The translations under genes were made by a program, and so were the position numbers. A model generated the notes under the pieces. The model did no database searches and had not been told where the DNA came from. It was given only the letters and a program-made list of their open reading frames with translations. Shown piece by piece: positions 15,862-24,000 of a stretch of 64,000 nt of DNA. Source of the stretch: Micromonospora phaseoli (GTDB lineage Bacteria > Actinomycetota > Actinomycetes > Mycobacteriales > Micromonosporaceae); NCBI RefSeq assembly GCF_900109115.1, contig NZ_FNYV01000007.1, positions 186,001 to 250,000 on the forward strand, in the 5' to 3' direction. The first letter of the stretch is position 1. Each line of letters begins with the position of its first letter.

Positions 15862-15916
15862 TCAAGAAGTTCTGGTCAGGTTCGCCCGGCGAACCCGACC
15901 AGAACTTCTTGATCAA
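15858..15916. terminator. 59-base near-perfect palindrome, probable bidirectional terminator (TTGATCAAG family)
   Basis: Outer arms TTGATCAAGAAGTTCTGGTC and its exact complement at 15897-15916, then inner arms GGTTCGCC and GGCGAACC, with single unpaired bases between. It sits between convergent genes and supplies the stop of the GDSL gene. A second palindrome at 22924 shares the TTGATCAAGA ends. Confidence 0.85.
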
Positions 15917-15933
15917 TGTGAGCCAAGGGGCGG

Positions 15934-17190
15934 TCAGTGGAGGAGGCGGGTCCAGGTGCGGTTCTGGGCGGTGCCGGGGCCGAGGATGGTGGTGGTCGGG
16001 GTGGTGATGACGATGGTGTCGTCGGGGAGTATCTGCACCGAGGGTGAGTCCTCGCCGTTACCGAACCGCTTGCGGGGCTCGGGTGCGTCGATGTAACGCT
16101 CGCCCGTCCAGTAGCCGATGTTGCCGTATGCGCTGGTCACCGCCAGCAGGCCACCGTTGATCGCGGCCACCGAGTTCGTGTCGGGCGGTAGCTCGACCCG
16201 CTCCCGCCACGAGTCGTCGACCAACTGCCAGACGCGCTTCGTCGTCGACACGCTGTACTCCGTGTCGCCCATGCCGACCAGCCAGAGGTGTTGGCCGTCC
16301 GGGGAGACCAGCAGGCGCGCGGCGCCCCGCACGACCGGCAGCTTCTGCCAGGTGGATGCCGAGTCGCTGCTGACCACCACGCTCAACCGGTCGCCTTCCT
16401 GGACGGTCACCCAGAGCCGGCCGTCGCCGCCCTCGACGAGTTGCCGGGCGGCGTCCCCGTTCATGATCAGTGGGGGTTGGGTCAGGGTGGCCGCCGCGCC
16501 GACCCGGGCAAGCCGGTAGCGGGAGCACGGGAGGTCGTACACGCCGTTGCCGTCCGGGCACCGCAGCAGGTAGCCGCTGCGGCTGGCCACGCCGAGCCGG
16601 GTGGCCTCCGGCGGAGACCCCAGCGGGTGCTCGGTGAAGGAGGCGCCACCGTCGGTGGTGACCAGGTATCCCTCGCCTGCGCGCACGGTCAGTGTCCGGC
16701 CGTCGACCGGCAGCAGGTGAACCGGTCCGCTCAGCAGCGGGCGGTTCACCGCGTCCGGCAGCGGCGTGCGCTGCCAGGTCTCGCCCCCGTCGGCGGTACG
16801 GGCGAGGTCACGCCGGCAGTCGGTCCGGCCGAGGTCGTCGGTCGGAGCGCAGGTGTCGAAGAGCGCCCATCCGTGCCGGGCGTCGACGAACCGCAGCGTG
16901 TCCAGCCTTCCGGCGACCCCCACCGGGTTCACCTTCCGCTCGATCGGCCGTCCGTCAGGTGTGGGGGACGGGGTGGGAGTGGGCGGATCACCATCCCGCT
17001 CCCGGTCGGCGACGGCATACGCTCCCGGGCCGGCCAGTATCAGCGCGACCAGGCCGGCGAGCAGGCCACGGCGACGACGCCGTCGATCGTGCACCCGGCG
17101 TCGGGCCGCCGCCACCCCGGGTGGGCGGAAGGTGGGCGCGGCGGTCGCCTCGAACTCGGCGAACAGCTTGTCCAGGTTGATCTCACGCAC
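15934..17190 (-). CDS. Membrane-anchored beta-propeller-like protein encoded with an ECF sigma factor
   Basis: 418 residues. Residues 1-35 are cytoplasmic (MREINLDKLFAEFEATAAP), with an Arg-rich stop before one membrane helix at about 42-60 (LLAGLVALILAGPGAYAV). A Pro/Thr linker and an outer domain with BNR/Asp-box-like repeats follow: TADGGETWQRTPL, TTDGGASFTEHPL and SSDSASTWQKLPV. It overlaps the sigma gene by 8 bases. Position and topology suggest a cognate anti-sigma factor or sensor, but no zinc anti-sigma motif is seen. Confidence 0.75.
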   Translation of the reverse strand: MREINLDKLFAEFEATAAPTFRPPGVAAARRRVHDRRRRRRGLLAGLVALILAGPGAYAVADRERDGDPPTPTPSPTPDGRPIERKVNPVGVAGRLDTLRFVDARHGWALFDTCAPTDDLGRTDCRRDLARTADGGETWQRTPLPDAVNRPLLSGPVHLLPVDGRTLTVRAGEGYLVTTDGGASFTEHPLGSPPEATRLGVASRSGYLLRCPDGNGVYDLPCSRYRLARVGAAATLTQPPLIMNGDAARQLVEGGDGRLWVTVQEGDRLSVVVSSDSASTWQKLPVVRGAARLLVSPDGQHLWLVGMGDTEYSVSTTKRVWQLVDDSWRERVELPPDTNSVAAINGGLLAVTSAYGNIGYWTGERYIDAPEPRKRFGNGEDSPSVQILPDDTIVITTPTTTILGPGTAQNRTWTRLLH

Positions 17191-17698
17191 GGCCGGCCTC
17201 CTGCCGCTCGGTGAGGTGACGGGCCAGAGCCGCCCGACCTCGCGACAGCCAGGACTTCACGGTCCCCTCCGGTGCGCCGAGCTGGTCGGCGATCTCCGCG
17301 ACGGTGAGCTGGGCCAGGTGGTGCAGGACGATGGCCTGGCGCTGGGCGGTCGGCAGAGTGGCGAGTGCCGCCAGCAGCACGACGCGGTCGGGGCTCGGGC
17401 CGGGCATGTGCTCCTCCCGCTGCCGGGCGAGGTGGCGGACTGCGGTGCGGACCCGACGCAGCCGACTGGTGGCCAGGTTCCAGGCCACCCGGCGGACGAA
17501 GGCGGACGGGTCGTCGTATCCGCTGATCCGATCCCAGCGCTCCAGCGTCCGGCAGAACGCCTCCTGGGTGAGGTCCTGCGCCTCGGCGTGGTCACCGAGG
17601 TACGCGTAGAGCTGCACCGCCACGCGGTGGAAGTGCGCCTGGTAGAACTCGCCGAAGTCCACCGGCGGTGGGGCGGCCCCTGGCGGCCGTGCGGTCAT
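17183..17698 (-). CDS. ECF RNA polymerase sigma factor (SigE-family type)
   Basis: 171 residues. Sigma region 2 is FYQAHFHRVAVQLYAYLGDHAEAQDLTQEAFCRTLERW (about 17-55), and region 4 is LPTAQRQAIVLHHLAQLTVAEIADQLGAPEGTVKSWLSRGRAAL (about 115-160). The linker is short, as in ECF factors. ATG 17698. The downstream partner gene overlaps by 8 bases and probably encodes its regulator. The ECF -35-like GTGAC words upstream (about 17730-17745) could reflect autoregulation, but this is weak. Confidence 0.9.
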   Translation of the reverse strand: MTARPPGAAPPPVDFGEFYQAHFHRVAVQLYAYLGDHAEAQDLTQEAFCRTLERWDRISGYDDPSAFVRRVAWNLATSRLRRVRTAVRHLARQREEHMPGPSPDRVVLLAALATLPTAQRQAIVLHHLAQLTVAEIADQLGAPEGTVKSWLSRGRAALARHLTERQEAGRA

Positions 17699-17805
17699 GG
17701 CAGTCCTCGGTGTCGGTGGGTCTCGCCACTGTCACGCGTCACGTGCCGCTTCCGCTGCACCCGATTCTCAATGGATGGCCGGGGATCGCGCGTACCTTGG
17801 GCATC

Positions 17806-18696
17806 ATGTCTGTGCCAAACGATCCCGATCCCCGACTCCAGTCGTACGCGGACCCGCAGCGGCTGGTCACCACCGACTGGCTGGCTGAACACCTGGGCGA
17901 CAGTGGGCTGGTGGTCGTCGAGTCCGACGAGGACGTGTTGCTCTACGACAGCGGCCACATCCCCGGTGCCGTCAAGGTCGACTGGCATCTGGAGCTGAAC
18001 GACCAGGTGACCCGGGACTACCTGGACGCCGAACGGTTCGCCGAACTCTGTGCCGCCAAGGGCATCGGCCGCGACGACACGATCGTCTTCTACGGCGACA
18101 ACTTCAACTGGTGGGCCGCGTACGCCCTCTGGGTCTTCACTCTCTTCGGCCACCGCGACGTGCGGCTGCTCGACGGCGGCCGGCAGAAGTGGATCGCCGA
18201 GGGGCGGGAGTTGACCCGCGACAAGCCGGCCCGGCCTCGGGCCCAGTACCCGGTGCCGCAGCGCGACGACGCGCCGGTGCGGGCGTTCCGCGAGGAGGTT
18301 TCGGCGCACATCGCCGCCGGCCGACCGCTGGTGGACGTGCGTTCGCCGGGCGAGTACACCGGCGAGATGCTGCACATGCCGGACTATCCGCAGGAGGGCG
18401 CGCTGCGCGGTGGGCACATTCCCGGCGCGGTCAACAAGCCGTGGAAATCCGCCGCCAACGACGACGGCACGTTCAAGTCGGCCGAGGAGCTGCGCACCAT
18501 CTACGCCGACCAGCTCGGGTTGAGTGCGGACGACGACGTGATCGCGTACTGCCGGATCGGCGAGCGGTCCAGCCACACCTGGTTCGTGCTGCGGCACCTG
18601 CTGGGGTACCCGCAGGTGCGCAACTACGACGGGTCCTGGACCGAGTGGGGCAACCTGGTCCGCGCGCCCGTCGTGCAGGGCCCCGACCCGAGTTGA
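17806..18696 (+). CDS. Thiosulfate/3-mercaptopyruvate sulfurtransferase (two rhodanese domains)
   Basis: 296 residues, two rhodanese domains. The N-terminal inactive one includes VVESDEDVLLYDSGHIPGAVKVDWH. The C-terminal one includes LVDVRSPGEYTGE and the active-site loop AYCRIGERSSH (catalytic Cys near residue 248). The CRIGERS loop is the usual actinobacterial form. It transfers sulfane sulfur to cyanide or thiols. ATG 17806; the in-frame upstream extension crosses the sigma-factor promoter and is unlikely. Confidence 0.92.
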   Translation: MSVPNDPDPRLQSYADPQRLVTTDWLAEHLGDSGLVVVESDEDVLLYDSGHIPGAVKVDWHLELNDQVTRDYLDAERFAELCAAKGIGRDDTIVFYGDNFNWWAAYALWVFTLFGHRDVRLLDGGRQKWIAEGRELTRDKPARPRAQYPVPQRDDAPVRAFREEVSAHIAAGRPLVDVRSPGEYTGEMLHMPDYPQEGALRGGHIPGAVNKPWKSAANDDGTFKSAEELRTIYADQLGLSADDDVIAYCRIGERSSHTWFVLRHLLGYPQVRNYDGSWTEWGNLVRAPVVQGPDPS

Positions 18697-18706
18697 TGGA
18701 TCGGGT

Positions 18707-19327
18707 TCACCCGGGGATTGGGGCGCGCAGGTAGCGCTGGATGGTGGGGCTCAGCCAGGCGATCAGCTCGGCCGGGGAGATGTCCACCATCGGAGGGAGC
18801 CGCAGCACGTAGCGGGTCAGGGCCACACCGAGCAGTTGGCTGGCGACCAGGCCGGCCCGGCGGGGAGCCTCGGTGGGGTCGGCGATCATCCGGGCCACGG
18901 CCGTGCCGAGCTGGGTGGCGAAGATCGCGCGTACCCGCTCAGCTCCGCTCGGGTTGGTGCTCGCCGTGCGCAGCAGGGCCGGCAGCGTGGCGTCTCCCTC
19001 CCACCGGGTGAAGAAGTAGCTGACCAGCGCCTCGCCGAGGCGGTCGGTCGGCACGTCGCTCAGGTCGGGCAGCCGCAGGTCGAATTCGGCTGCCGCCGCG
19101 AACAGCCCCTCCTTGCTGCCGTAGTAGCGCATCACCATCGACGGGTCGATCCGCGCGTCAGCGGCGATGGCCCGGATCGTCGCCCGGTCGTAGCCGTCGG
19201 CGGCGAAGCGGACCCGGGCGGCCCGCAGGATGGCCGCCCGGGTCGCCTCCGAGCTGCGCCCGCGTCCGCCGCCGGCTGCCGGCTCCACCGCCGCTTCCCG
19301 CTCCTGCTGGGGTACGCCTTCCGTCAT
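18707..19327 (-). CDS. TetR-family repressor divergent from the FAD monooxygenase
   Basis: 206 residues. The N-terminal helix-turn-helix (ILRAARVRFAADGYDRATIRAIAADARIDPSMVMRYYGSKEGLF) covers about 33-75. The C-terminal ligand domain is of the TetR_C type with LVASQLLGVALTRYVLRLPP. ATG 19327. It faces the FAD monooxygenase gene across 107 bases that hold three copies of a 14-bp palindrome, so it probably represses both itself and the monooxygenase and is induced by the enzyme's substrate. Confidence 0.92.
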   Translation of the reverse strand: MTEGVPQQEREAAVEPAAGGGRGRSSEATRAAILRAARVRFAADGYDRATIRAIAADARIDPSMVMRYYGSKEGLFAAAAEFDLRLPDLSDVPTDRLGEALVSYFFTRWEGDATLPALLRTASTNPSGAERVRAIFATQLGTAVARMIADPTEAPRRAGLVASQLLGVALTRYVLRLPPMVDISPAELIAWLSPTIQRYLRAPIPG

Positions 19328-19342
19328 GTGACCGACCGTATG

Positions 19343-19412
19343 CCAACGAGTGTTGACTTGCCAGCGCGGGGTGACCTAACGTTGCCAACAAGCGTTGGCC
19401 AACAAGCGTTGG
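19343..19412. promoter_or_regulatory. Triple TetR operator
   Basis: CCAACGAGTGTTGA at 19343-19356 and CCAACAAGCGTTGG at 19385-19398 and 19399-19412. All share CCAAC-N4-GTTG. The two right copies abut, and the left copy is exactly 42 bases (three 14-base units) away. The sites cover the start-proximal promoter regions of both divergent genes. Confidence 0.85.
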
Positions 19413-19434
19413 CAACCCTCGCAGGGAGGTCGTC

Positions 19435-20613
19435 ATGCTGCCCGAACGAACGGATGTCCTGGTAGTCGGCGCCGGCCCGACCGGGCTGACCGCCGCGCTC
19501 ACCCTGGCCCGTCGAGGTGTCGAGGTGACCCTGGTCGACCAGCGGGAAACACCGGCGGTGACCTCGCGGGCGGCGGTCGTGCACGCGTACACGCTGGAGG
19601 TGCTCGACCAGGTCGGAGCCGGCGCGCCGCTGGTGGCGCGCGGGCTGCGCTCGGCGCGGTTCGCCGTCCGCGACCGGGACCGGACGCTGGTCACCGTGCC
19701 CTTCGACCGGCTGCCCACCCGCCACCGGTACGCGTTGATGGTCTCCCAGTCGGTGACCGAAGAGGTGCTCACCGAGCGACTGGCCGAGGCGGGGGTGCGG
19801 GTGCTGCGCCCGTACCGGCTGACCGGGCTGCACCACGGCGGCGACGGCACGGTGGCGGACTTCGGCGGCACCACCGTCCGCGCCCGGTGGGTCGTCGGCG
19901 CCGACGGCATCAACAGCACCGTCCGTGAGCTGGCCGGCATCCCGTTCACCGGCCCGGCGGGCTCCGAGGAGTCCTTCGTCCTGGCCGACGTACGCGTCGA
20001 CAGCGCCCTGCCCCGCGACGGAGCGTCGATCTTTCTCGCCCGGGGTGGCCCGCTGGTCTGGGCACCCCTGCCCGACGGGCGGGTCCGCCTGGTCGCCACG
20101 GTCACCGACCCACCCGCCGAGCCGAACGCGGCGTACCTGCAACGGCTGCTCGACGAGCGAGGTCTCCGGCAGCGGCCGGACCAGGTGCGGGAGGTGCTCT
20201 GGTCCTCGCGGTTCCGGCTGCACCGCCGGGTCGCCGGCACGTTCCGCGCCGGGCCGGTGCTGCTGGCCGGCGACGCCGGACACGTGCACAGCCCCGCCGG
20301 AGGTCAGGGCATGAACCTCGGCATCTGCGACGCCGTCGACCTCGGGCAGACCCTGGCCGACGTGCTGGCCGGCTCCCCCGAGACCCGGCTCGACGAGTAC
20401 GCTGCCCGCCGCCGCCCGCTCGCCCACGAGGTGGCCGGCTTCGCCGACCGGCTGACCCGGCTCGCCACCGCGCCACCCTCGGTGCGCCCGGCCCGGGACG
20501 CGCTGCTGCGCCTGGTCTCGGTGCTGCCACCGGTCCGGCAGCGGATCGCACTGCGGCTGTCCGGCCTCAACCAGCGGCGGTCCGGCCTCGACCAGCGGCG
20601 GTCCGGCGGCTGA
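19435..20613 (+). CDS. FAD-dependent monooxygenase (PHBH/PheA-like)
   Basis: 392 residues. The Rossmann motif is VLVVGAGPTGLTAALTLARRG (GxGxxG), the DG motif is WVVGADGINSTVRE near residue 150, and the FAD ribityl-binding motif is VLLAGDAGHVHSPAGGQGMN near residue 275. This is a class A aromatic hydroxylase. Substrate unknown; resistance-type rifampicin or polyketide hydroxylases share the fold. ATG 19435 follows GGGAGGTCGTC. The extreme C-terminus has a 24-bp in-frame duplication (SGLNQRRSGLDQRRSGG). Confidence 0.93.
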   Translation: MLPERTDVLVVGAGPTGLTAALTLARRGVEVTLVDQRETPAVTSRAAVVHAYTLEVLDQVGAGAPLVARGLRSARFAVRDRDRTLVTVPFDRLPTRHRYALMVSQSVTEEVLTERLAEAGVRVLRPYRLTGLHHGGDGTVADFGGTTVRARWVVGADGINSTVRELAGIPFTGPAGSEESFVLADVRVDSALPRDGASIFLARGGPLVWAPLPDGRVRLVATVTDPPAEPNAAYLQRLLDERGLRQRPDQVREVLWSSRFRLHRRVAGTFRAGPVLLAGDAGHVHSPAGGQGMNLGICDAVDLGQTLADVLAGSPETRLDEYAARRRPLAHEVAGFADRLTRLATAPPSVRPARDALLRLVSVLPPVRQRIALRLSGLNQRRSGLDQRRSGG

Positions 20614-20761
20614 CGGACGGTTGGCGTCGGTTCGGCTGACCGCCCTGCGGGGGAGGCCGGCGGAGCGCGGGCCGGCCGCCTCCGGAGGCGGTGTTCCCGG
20701 CAATCGGACTGGCGGGTAACCAGGGCGGCACGCTGTGGTCGGTCGGGTCTAGGCTTGCCCG

Positions 20762-21388
20762 GTGACGCTGGAGCAGCAGGCCCGAGGCGCGAACAGCGGG
20801 GCCACGGGGGCGGGACGGCGCCGATCCCGCAAGGACGAGATCCTGGAGATCGCGGTGGGGCTGTTCGCCTCCCGCGGCTACCACGGCGTGTCGATGGACG
20901 ACATCGGCGCGGCTGCCGGGGTGACCGGCCCGGCGCTCTACCACCACTTCGCCGGCAAGGAAGCGATGCTGGTCGCGGCCCTGGTGCCGGTCAGTGAGGG
21001 GCTGCTGGAGGGCGGTCGGCAGCGGTCCGTCGCGCACCCCGGCGACCCGCGTGCCGTGCTGGAGTCGCTGATCGACTTCCACGTCGAGTTCGCGCTGGCG
21101 AACCCGGCCGTCATCGCGCTGCACCTGCACGAGCTGGACCGGCTCCCGGAGGAGCCCCGGCGGCGCATCCGCCGGCTCCAGCGGATGTACGTCGAGGAGT
21201 GGGTCACCGTGTTGACCGCCCTGCACCCCGGGCTGCCCGACGGGGAGGCGCGGGTGCTGGCGCACGCCGCGTTCGGCCTGATGAACTCCACTCCGTTCCT
21301 CGGCGGTGAGGTCGATCGTCGACGTCGGGCCGAACTGCTGCGGGCCGCCACCCTGGCCGCGCTGCTCGCCCCCACCGAGCCCGCCTGA
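20762..21388 (+). CDS. TetR-family regulator, probable regulator of the acyl-CoA carboxylase cluster
   Basis: 208 residues. The HTH is EILEIAVGLFASRGYHGVSMDDIGAAAGVTGPALYHHFAGKEAML (about 28-72). GTG 20762 lacks a clear ribosome site, but a TAGGCT -10-like box sits at about 20750-20755, so the mRNA could be leaderless. It precedes the carboxylase gene on the same strand. TetR regulators of this type control acyl-CoA and branched-chain degradation in actinobacteria; the palindrome at 24518 is a candidate site. Confidence 0.88.
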   Translation: MTLEQQARGANSGATGAGRRRSRKDEILEIAVGLFASRGYHGVSMDDIGAAAGVTGPALYHHFAGKEAMLVAALVPVSEGLLEGGRQRSVAHPGDPRAVLESLIDFHVEFALANPAVIALHLHELDRLPEEPRRRIRRLQRMYVEEWVTVLTALHPGLPDGEARVLAHAAFGLMNSTPFLGGEVDRRRRAELLRAATLAALLAPTEPA

Positions 21389-21438
21389 CGCTCCCCGCGT
21401 TCCGCGCTGCCTGTTACCGCCCACGTATCCGCGCTGCC

Positions 21439-21492
21439 CGTTAATAGGGGGCCCCTGCTATACGCGAGGCGTTAACAGGGGGCCCTTCCTTG
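21439..21492 (+). repeat. Interspersed GTTAAC/GGGGCCC repeat, copy 4
   Basis: First half-unit CGTTAATAGGGGGCCCCTGC and second half-unit GTTAACAGGGGGCCCTTCCT with the usual spacer ending GAGGC. It lies between the TetR gene and the biotin carboxylase gene. Confidence 0.9.
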
Positions 21493-21552
21493 CATCCTGG
21501 GTGGCGTGGTTCGCTAGCACGCGATCCCACCATCTGGACGCTCGGAGGAACC

Positions 21553-22908
21553 ATGATCGAGTCGCTGCTGGTCGCCAACCGGGGCGAGATCGCCCGCCGC
21601 ATCATTCGTACCGCCAAGCGGCTGGGCGTACGTGCGATCGCGGTGCACTCGGAAGCCGACGCGGATCTGCCGTTCGTGGCCGAGGCCGACGAGGCCGTCT
21701 GTATCGGCCCGGCCAACCCGGCGCAGAGCTACCGCAACACCGAGGCGATCCTCGCCGCCGCCAAGTCGACCGGCGCGCAGGCGATCCACCCCGGCTACGG
21801 CTTCCTCTCGGAGAACGCCGACTTCGCCCGTACCGTCGAGGCCAGCGGCCTGATCTGGGTCGGACCCGGCGCGGACGCGATCACCGCCATGGGTGACAAG
21901 ATCAACGCGCGGAACCTGATGGCTGCGGCCGGCGTGCCGGTGGCGGCCGGGACCACCGAGCCGGCGGCGGACCTGGCGGCGGCGGTCGTCGCGGCGGCCG
22001 AGATCGGCTACCCGGTGATGGTGAAGGCTGCCGCTGGTGGCGGCGGCATGGGCATGGGCGTGGCCACCGACGAGGCTGCGCTGCGCACCGAGTACGACAA
22101 GGTGCGTGCGTTCGCCGAGCGGATGTTCGGTGACGGTTCGGTGCTGATCGAGCGGTACTTTCCCCGGGTGCGGCACGTCGAGGTGCAGATCCTCGGCCTG
22201 GCCGACGGCCGGGTGGTGGCCCTCGGCGAGCGGGAGTGCTCGGTGCAGCGGCGCAACCAGAAGTTGGTGGAGGAGTCACCCTCGCCGGCCGTCTCGCCGG
22301 AACTGCGGTCGCGCCTGCTGGCCGCCGCGGTACGCGCCGGCGAGGCGGTGCACTACCGCAACGCGGGTACGGTCGAGTGTCTGCTGGTACCGGGCGAGCG
22401 GGGCGGCTCCGGCACCGAGGAGTTCTTCTTCCTGGAGATGAACACCCGGCTCCAGGTGGAGCATCCGGTGACCGAGCTGGTCTACGGCCTCGACCTGGTC
22501 GAGGAGCAGCTCCGGGTCGCCGCCGGCCTGGCCCCTGGCTTCGACCCGGACGCGCTGACCCCGCGCGGTCACGCCATCGAGCTGCGGATCAACGCCGAGG
22601 ACCCGAAGCGGTTCCTGCCCGGCCCAGGCGCGATCAGGACCTGGGTCGAGCCGACCGGCGAGGGCGTACGCGTCGACTCCGGCTACGTCGAGGGGAATAC
22701 CGTCACCCCGTTCTACGACAGCCTGATGGCCAAACTCATCGTCAGCGCCCCGACCCGCGCCGAGGCCATCACCCGCGCCAGGTCGGCGGTGGCCCGTTTC
22801 GAGCTGACCGGCCCCAAGAACAACCTGCCCTTCTTCGCCGAGTTGCTGGAGAACGAGGAGTTCACCTCCGGCGACTACGACACCGCCATCGTCTCCCGCA
22901 TGCGCTGA
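21553..22908 (+). CDS. Biotin carboxylase subunit without biotin carrier domain
   Basis: 451 residues, close to E. coli AccC (449). It opens ESLLVANRGEIARRIIRTAK; the ATP-grasp glycine loop is AAAGGGGMGMGVA, and the catalytic block is FFLEMNTRLQVEHPVTE. It carboxylates biotin with ATP and bicarbonate. The gene stops after the C-terminal biotin-carboxylase fold; there is no BCCP domain or (A/V)MKM motif. The genes around it suggest the alpha part of methylcrotonyl- or other acyl-CoA carboxylase. ATG 21553 follows GGAGGA. Confidence 0.93.
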   Translation: MIESLLVANRGEIARRIIRTAKRLGVRAIAVHSEADADLPFVAEADEAVCIGPANPAQSYRNTEAILAAAKSTGAQAIHPGYGFLSENADFARTVEASGLIWVGPGADAITAMGDKINARNLMAAAGVPVAAGTTEPAADLAAAVVAAAEIGYPVMVKAAAGGGGMGMGVATDEAALRTEYDKVRAFAERMFGDGSVLIERYFPRVRHVEVQILGLADGRVVALGERECSVQRRNQKLVEESPSPAVSPELRSRLLAAAVRAGEAVHYRNAGTVECLLVPGERGGSGTEEFFFLEMNTRLQVEHPVTELVYGLDLVEEQLRVAAGLAPGFDPDALTPRGHAIELRINAEDPKRFLPGPGAIRTWVEPTGEGVRVDSGYVEGNTVTPFYDSLMAKLIVSAPTRAEAITRARSAVARFELTGPKNNLPFFAELLENEEFTSGDYDTAIVSRMR

Positions 22909-22923
22909 ACCCCGCGCGCCCGG

Positions 22924-22982
22924 TTGATCAAGAGGTTTGCGTCGGCGGCCGCCCCGGTTCCCGACGCAAACCTCTTGATCAA
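22924..22982. terminator. 22-bp-arm hairpin (TTGATCAAG family)
   Basis: Left arm starts TTGATCAAGAGGTTTGCGTC (22924-22945); the right arm (22961-22982) is its exact complement; 15-base loop. It begins 16 bases after the carboxylase stop. Its ends match the palindrome at 15858 but its core differs. Confidence 0.85.
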
Positions 22983-23051
22983 CGCTGGTGGGGGTGGGCG
23001 TGACATGCTGGGGGTGTCAGCGACAGGGACGTGTCACAGCGAGGTGGCCGC

Positions 23052-23972
23052 ATGGCGGAGATGCCGGAGTACGTGTCCATCCGAGAGGTCGGGCCGCGCG
23101 ACGGGCTGCAGAACGAGGAGCCGATCCCGACGGATGCCAAGGTGCGGCTGCTCGACGCGCTCTCGCGCACCGGCGTGCGGCGGATCGAGGCCGTGTCGTT
23201 CGTGCACCCCAAGGCCATTGCGCAGATGGCGGACGCCGACGAGGTGTGGCAGCGGGCGGAGCGGGTCGACGGGGTGCGTTACTCGGCGCTGGTGCCGAAC
23301 ACGCGTGGCGCGCAGCGCGCCCTCGCGGCCGGCTTCACCGAGATCGAGGTGGTCGTCTCGGCCAGCGACACGCACAACCGGCGCAACGTCAACCGCTCCA
23401 CCGACGAGTCGCTGGACGGCATTGCCGAGCTGATCGACCTGCTGCACGGCGCCGGCGCCCGCGCCGAGGTGATCATCGCGACCAGCTTCGGCTGCCCCTA
23501 CGAGGGTGACATCGATCCGGGCCGGGTCGCCGCCATCGTGGACCGGGTGGTCCGCGACGGCGCCGACCGCGTCGCGTTCGGCGACACCACCGGCATGGGT
23601 ACGCCCCGACGGGTCCGTGACCTGCTCACCGCCGTACGCGACCGCAACGCGGACATTCCGGTGCTGCTGCACTTCCACAACACCCGGGGCACCGCGCTGG
23701 CCAATCTGCTGACCGCGTTGGAGTTGGGGGTGACCGAGTTCGACGCGAGCGTCGGCGGTCTCGGCGGCTGCCCCTACGCGCCCGGTGCCAGCGGCAACCT
23801 GGCCACCGAGGAGGCCGTGCACATGCTGCACGACATGGGCATCGACACCGGCATCGACCTGGACGCCCTGATCGAGGTCGCCGAGTTGGCCGAGGAACTG
23901 CTCGGCAAGCGCCTGCCCTCCGGCGTCCTTCGCGCGGGCCCCCGTACCCGCCGGACGCCGCTGCCGACCTGA
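23052..23972 (+). CDS. Hydroxymethylglutaryl-CoA lyase
   Basis: 306 residues of the DRE-TIM metallolyase family. VSIREVGPRDGLQNEEPIPT carries the RDGLQ substrate/metal site, HFHNTRGTALAN the metal-binding His pair, and VGGLGGCPYAPGASGNLATE the catalytic GCPYAPGASGN loop. It cleaves HMG-CoA to acetyl-CoA and acetoacetate, the last step of leucine degradation. ATG 23052 follows GAGGTGG; GTG 23031 is possible. It follows the carboxylase after a hairpin. Confidence 0.95.
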   Translation: MAEMPEYVSIREVGPRDGLQNEEPIPTDAKVRLLDALSRTGVRRIEAVSFVHPKAIAQMADADEVWQRAERVDGVRYSALVPNTRGAQRALAAGFTEIEVVVSASDTHNRRNVNRSTDESLDGIAELIDLLHGAGARAEVIIATSFGCPYEGDIDPGRVAAIVDRVVRDGADRVAFGDTTGMGTPRRVRDLLTAVRDRNADIPVLLHFHNTRGTALANLLTALELGVTEFDASVGGLGGCPYAPGASGNLATEEAVHMLHDMGIDTGIDLDALIEVAELAEELLGKRLPSGVLRAGPRTRRTPLPT

Positions 23973-23993
23973 CCGGCTCGGGCGGTGGTCAGG
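23968..23993. terminator. Hairpin between convergent genes
   Basis: Arms CCTGACC (23968-23974) and GGTCAGG (23987-23993), 12-base GC loop, overlapping the stop of the HMG-CoA lyase gene and just before the stop of the minus-strand gene. Confidence 0.55.
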
Positions 23994-24000
23994 CTGGCCG

